Of a stretch of DNA of 16,837 nt, positions 14,030 to 16,837 are shown piece by piece. Positions within the stretch are counted from its first letter, which is position 1; the number at the start of each line of letters is the position of its first letter. The translations under genes were made by a program, and so were the position numbers. The DNA comes from DASPWV01 sp046727855 (GTDB taxonomy: Bacteria; Acidobacteriota; Vicinamibacteria; Vicinamibacterales; UBA2999). The stretch lies in NCBI GenBank assembly GCA_046727855.1, contig JBKPDL010000138.1, positions 1-16,837 of the forward strand, in the 5' to 3' direction. Below the pieces are notes generated by a model. It searched no databases, had not been told where the DNA came from, and saw only the letters and a list, made by a program, of their open reading frames with translations.

Positions 14030-14058
14030 TTGACGCGCCTCCTGGATCTGCGTAGCGT
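14030..14058 (+). promoter_or_regulatory. Candidate sigma70 promoter of the second receptor gene
   Basis: TTGACG (14030-14035), a 17-bp spacer, then TAGCGT (14053-14058). The predicted start near 14065 gives a leader of about 48 nt. It lies 40 bases after the mug stop, indicating that the receptor gene is transcribed on its own. Confidence 0.5.
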
Positions 14059-14073
14059 TCATCGCGACGGCGG

Positions 14074-14106
14074 CAGGTTTCGGCAACCTGGTTTCCCCAC
14101 GGGGGG
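14074..14106 (+). promoter_or_regulatory. Structured leader with a G-run ribosome binding site
   Basis: CAGGTT (14074-14079) pairs with AACCTG (14085-14090) around a TCGGC loop. CCCC (14095-14098) can pair with part of the G-run at 14101-14106, which lies six bases before the ATG and is the only candidate Shine-Dalgarno. Sequestration of the G-run by CCCC could modulate translation. I do not recognise a known riboswitch class. Confidence 0.35.
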
Positions 14107-14112
14107 TTTGCA

Positions 14113-16837
14113 ATGACAAAAGGATGGCTCAGACTGACTGCGGCGATCGTGTGTTTGTTGATTGCGCGCAGCCCTGCGTTTGCGCAAGGATCTTCAACCG
14201 CCTCGATTTCGGGTGTCGTCGTCGATAGCGATGGCGCAGTTGTTCCGGGCGCGAACGTGGCGGTGCGAAACATTGGCACCGGTGAGACCTTCAACACAGT
14301 GACCTCCGGGCAGGGCGTGTTCAATGTCCCGGCCATCATCACCGGCAGCTACACGGTAACCGTCTCACTCGAGGGCTTCAAGACGTTCGTCTTGAACAAC
14401 GTCGTCGTCAACGCGGGCGTTCCGGCGAGCGTTCGTGCGACGTTGGAACTTGGAGGCGTCACGGAACAAGTCACTGTGCAGGCGAACTCCGAGTTGATTC
14501 AAACCCAGTCGGCGACGGTGTCGACGACGCTCGACACGCGGGAGGTCGCCAACCTGCCGCTCTCGAGCCGCAGCGCGTTTGACTTCGTGACGTTCCTCCC
14601 AGGCGCGCAAACGCCGGGCGCGCAGCGCGAATCGATCATCAACGGGTTGCCGCAGAGCACGATCAACATCACGCTCGACGGCGTGAATATTCAGGACAAC
14701 ACCAACAAGACCACAGACGGATTCTTCGCGATCGTCGGCCCGCGTATCGATGCGGTGGAGGAGATCACGTTCTCCAGTGCGGCGCAGGGCGCCGACGGCA
14801 CCGGCATGGGCGCCTCGCAGATTCGCTTTGTAACGCGCTCCGGCACCAACGATCTCCGCGCGAGCGTTTATCACACCCACCGCAGCGATGAGTTGAACGC
14901 CAACACATGGTTTAACAAGCGCGACGGCCTCGAGAAGGCGGAACTGCTGCGCAACCAGCCGGGCTTCTACGTGGGTGGGCCGGTGGTGCTGCCCGGCTTC
15001 AACGGGCGCAACAAGGCGTTTTTCTTTGTGAACTACGAGGAGTTGCGCGAGCCGGCGGGGCAGCGCCGCACGCGCACGATTCTAAGCCGTGACGCGCAGC
15101 GCGGCATCTTCCGCTATAGCACCGCCGCGGGCCCTCGCGAAGTCAACCTGTTTGCCCTCGCGGCAGCGGCGAATCAAACCTCCACACCCGATCCGATCGT
15201 CGCGCAACTGCTCACTGACATTCGCAACGCCACGGCGCAGGGCAACGTTCGCGATCAGACCGATCCGTTGTTCCAGGAGTTCTCGTTTCAAAACCCGACG
15301 CAGGCGATGAACCGCTACCCGACGGTCAGGGTCGACTATCAGCTCACCGAGCGGCATCGTCTCACCTACTCGATGAACTTCCAGTACTTTGGCGGTGGGC
15401 CCGACACGACCAACAACCGCGATCCATTTTTCCCTGGATTCCCCGTGGTCGCCAACCAATCGTCAACGCGACGCGCAGCGAGCACGTGGCTGCGCTCGAT
15501 GATAGGCAGGAACTTGGTTAACGAGGTTCGATTCGGCTACGGTGGCGCGCCGATCATCTTCGGGCAAGACGAGTTCCGCCCCGAGCTTTGGTCCGGGCCG
15601 CTCGCCAACCAGGGCGGCTTCCATCTCAATTTCAACAACACCAACGCGTTTGCGATGTCAAACGCCGGTGCTTCTGGCACGCCGTCCGGCCGCGACGCGT
15701 TCAACAAGTCGATTGAAGACACGCTGAACTGGCAAAAAGGCTCGCACAGCATCAACATTGGCGGCTCGTTCACGGACTTTCAAATCTGGCTCGACAACCA
15801 ACAGGTCGTTCCCGAGCTACGTTTCGAGGTCGTGCAGGGTGATCCGGCTGAACAGCTGTTTGGGCCGGCGAATTTTCAAGGCGCGTCCACGACGCAGATC
15901 ACCAATGCCCGACGGCTCTACGCGATTCTCACGGGACGCGTCAGCGAGGTTCGCGGCATCGCCCGTCTCAACGAGAACAACGAATACGAATATCTCGGTA
16001 ACGGCCGACAGATGGCGCGCCAGCGCGAGCTCGGGTTCTGGCTGCAGGATGCGTGGCGGCTGCGGCCCAATCTGACGGTCAATTACGGCGCCCGTTACGA
16101 GCTACAGTTCCCGTTTGTGGCCCTCAACAACGGCTATTCGATCGCTGACTACGAGGATGTGTTCGGCGTCTCGGGGGTCGGGAACGCGTTCGAGCCGGGC
16201 ACGCTCACCGGCGAGCCCCCAACGTTTCGAACGCTGAAGGAGGGCGAGCGTCCGTATCCGATGGACTGGAACAACATCGCGCCGAGTGTTGGAGCGGTGT
16301 GGACGCCGGCTGCACGGGACGGCTTCCTGCGTAAACTGACGGGGGAAACCGGCGACATGGCGATCCGCGCCGGCTACTCGTACTCGTACTCGCGTATGGG
16401 TCTCGGCTCGTTTACCGGAGAGATCAGCGACAACCCCGGTGTATCACTGAACGTCTTTCGCCAGCTCGCGTTAGGCAATCTCGGACCGCTGCCGTTGCTG
16501 ATGCGCGACACGAGCCGGCTCGGCCCGGCGGATTTTCCGAGAACGTTCCAGGAGCCGTTCACCGACGCGGTGACCGAAGACATCACGGTGTTCAGTCCCG
16601 ACCTGCGCGTACCAACAGCGCAGACCTGGCAGGCGGGGGTCACGCGCGCAATTGGACGGCGCATGTCGGTCGAAGCGCGTTACGTCGGTTCGCGATCCGA
16701 CGGCAACTGGCGGACCAACGACTACAACGAACTCATGATCGTCGAAAATGGCTTCCTCGATGAGTTCAAGCTGGCGCAGGCGAACCTGCAGGCCAACGTC
16801 GCGGCGGGGCGCGGCGGCACCTTCGCCTATTTCGGGC
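14113..16837 (+). CDS. TonB-dependent receptor, carboxypeptidase-regulatory-like type (3'-truncated by window)
   Basis: An open frame of 908 codons from the ATG at 14113 to the window end with no stop, so the C-terminal barrel strands are missing. Residues 1-24 are a signal peptide ending AFA, with Gln25 following. A CarboxypepD_reg-like domain spans about 31-113 (SISGVVVDSDGAVVPGANV, GSYTVTVSLEGFKTF). TEQVTVQA (117-124) then leads into the plug (NLPLSSRSAFDFVTFLPGAQ, INITLDGVNIQD). The barrel follows, with LGFWLQDAWRLRPNLTVNYGARYE as a typical strand pair. It diverges clearly from the receptor at 3732-6602, so the two are paralogues with probably different ligands. It has its own candidate promoter and a G-rich ribosome binding site. 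The substrate is unknown and no SusD-like partner is seen in the window. Confidence 0.9.
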   Translation, partial: MTKGWLRLTAAIVCLLIARSPAFAQGSSTASISGVVVDSDGAVVPGANVAVRNIGTGETFNTVTSGQGVFNVPAIITGSYTVTVSLEGFKTFVLNNVVVNAGVPASVRATLELGGVTEQVTVQANSELIQTQSATVSTTLDTREVANLPLSSRSAFDFVTFLPGAQTPGAQRESIINGLPQSTINITLDGVNIQDNTNKTTDGFFAIVGPRIDAVEEITFSSAAQGADGTGMGASQIRFVTRSGTNDLRASVYHTHRSDELNANTWFNKRDGLEKAELLRNQPGFYVGGPVVLPGFNGRNKAFFFVNYEELREPAGQRRTRTILSRDAQRGIFRYSTAAGPREVNLFALAAAANQTSTPDPIVAQLLTDIRNATAQGNVRDQTDPLFQEFSFQNPTQAMNRYPTVRVDYQLTERHRLTYSMNFQYFGGGPDTTNNRDPFFPGFPVVANQSSTRRAASTWLRSMIGRNLVNEVRFGYGGAPIIFGQDEFRPELWSGPLANQGGFHLNFNNTNAFAMSNAGASGTPSGRDAFNKSIEDTLNWQKGSHSINIGGSFTDFQIWLDNQQVVPELRFEVVQGDPAEQLFGPANFQGASTTQITNARRLYAILTGRVSEVRGIARLNENNEYEYLGNGRQMARQRELGFWLQDAWRLRPNLTVNYGARYELQFPFVALNNGYSIADYEDVFGVSGVGNAFEPGTLTGEPPTFRTLKEGERPYPMDWNNIAPSVGAVWTPAARDGFLRKLTGETGDMAIRAGYSYSYSRMGLGSFTGEISDNPGVSLNVFRQLALGNLGPLPLLMRDTSRLGPADFPRTFQEPFTDAVTEDITVFSPDLRVPTAQTWQAGVTRAIGRRMSVEARYVGSRSDGNWRTNDYNELMIVENGFLDEFKLAQANLQANVAAGRGGTFAYFG

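Noticed and set aside
14065..14112. Known riboswitch (cyclic di-GMP, fluoride, glutamine or cobalamin type) before the second receptor
   Set aside because: The leader is too short and lacks the conserved cores of these classes as I know them.

Overview
High-GC bacterial DNA, most likely from an acidobacterium (Acidobacteriota, perhaps Vicinamibacteria). The taxonomic call is inferred from gene content: a PadR regulator coupled to an 'Acidobacterial duplicated orphan permease' (ADOP), two large TonB-dependent receptors with an N-terminal carboxypeptidase-regulatory-like domain, and intergenic regions rich in short repeats and hairpins. No rRNA or tRNA gene, CRISPR array or transposase gene was seen.

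Layout. (1) 1-3100: a short repeat array, a PadR-family repressor and an ADOP permease, translationally coupled through an ATGA overlap. (2) 3101-3731: 631 bases without a gene, built mostly from 13-bp/10-bp repeat arrays in two orientations around three hairpins. (3) 3732-6602 (minus): complete TonB-dependent receptor. (4) 6603-7069: 467 gene-free bases with GCGGATTA-type repeats bounded by an inverted repeat. (5) 7070-11570 (all minus): zinc-ribbon rhomboid protease, Sad-like succinate-semialdehyde dehydrogenase, three short hairpins, then an ABC-2 exporter (permease and ATPase, stop and start codons directly abutting). (6) 11691-13025 (plus): CNNM/CBS 'hemolysin-family' protein whose 3' end overlaps a convergent EVE-domain gene (12970-13374, minus). 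(7) A REPIN/MITE-like inverted repeat (13387-13483) separates EVE from the divergent uracil-DNA glycosylase gene mug (13466-13990). (8) 14113 to the end: a second TonB-dependent receptor, truncated by the window edge, with a candidate sigma70 promoter and a short structured leader.

Functional picture. Outer-membrane uptake (two receptors), inner-membrane export (ABC-2 pair, ADOP), membrane proteolysis (rhomboid), an ion-transport-type CBS protein, and a small DNA-base module (EVE reader-type domain beside Mug). Most genes look like housekeeping or accessory singletons rather than one pathway.

Most notable signals: (a) 36 units of a 13-bp repeat with a 10-bp variant, in three arrays, two of which bracket the PadR-ADOP locus in inverted orientation; (b) a REPIN-like element whose ends overlap the -10 box of EVE and supply the start codon of mug; (c) several genes with a TACAAT-type -10 box 6-8 nt before the start codon and no Shine-Dalgarno, suggesting leaderless mRNAs.
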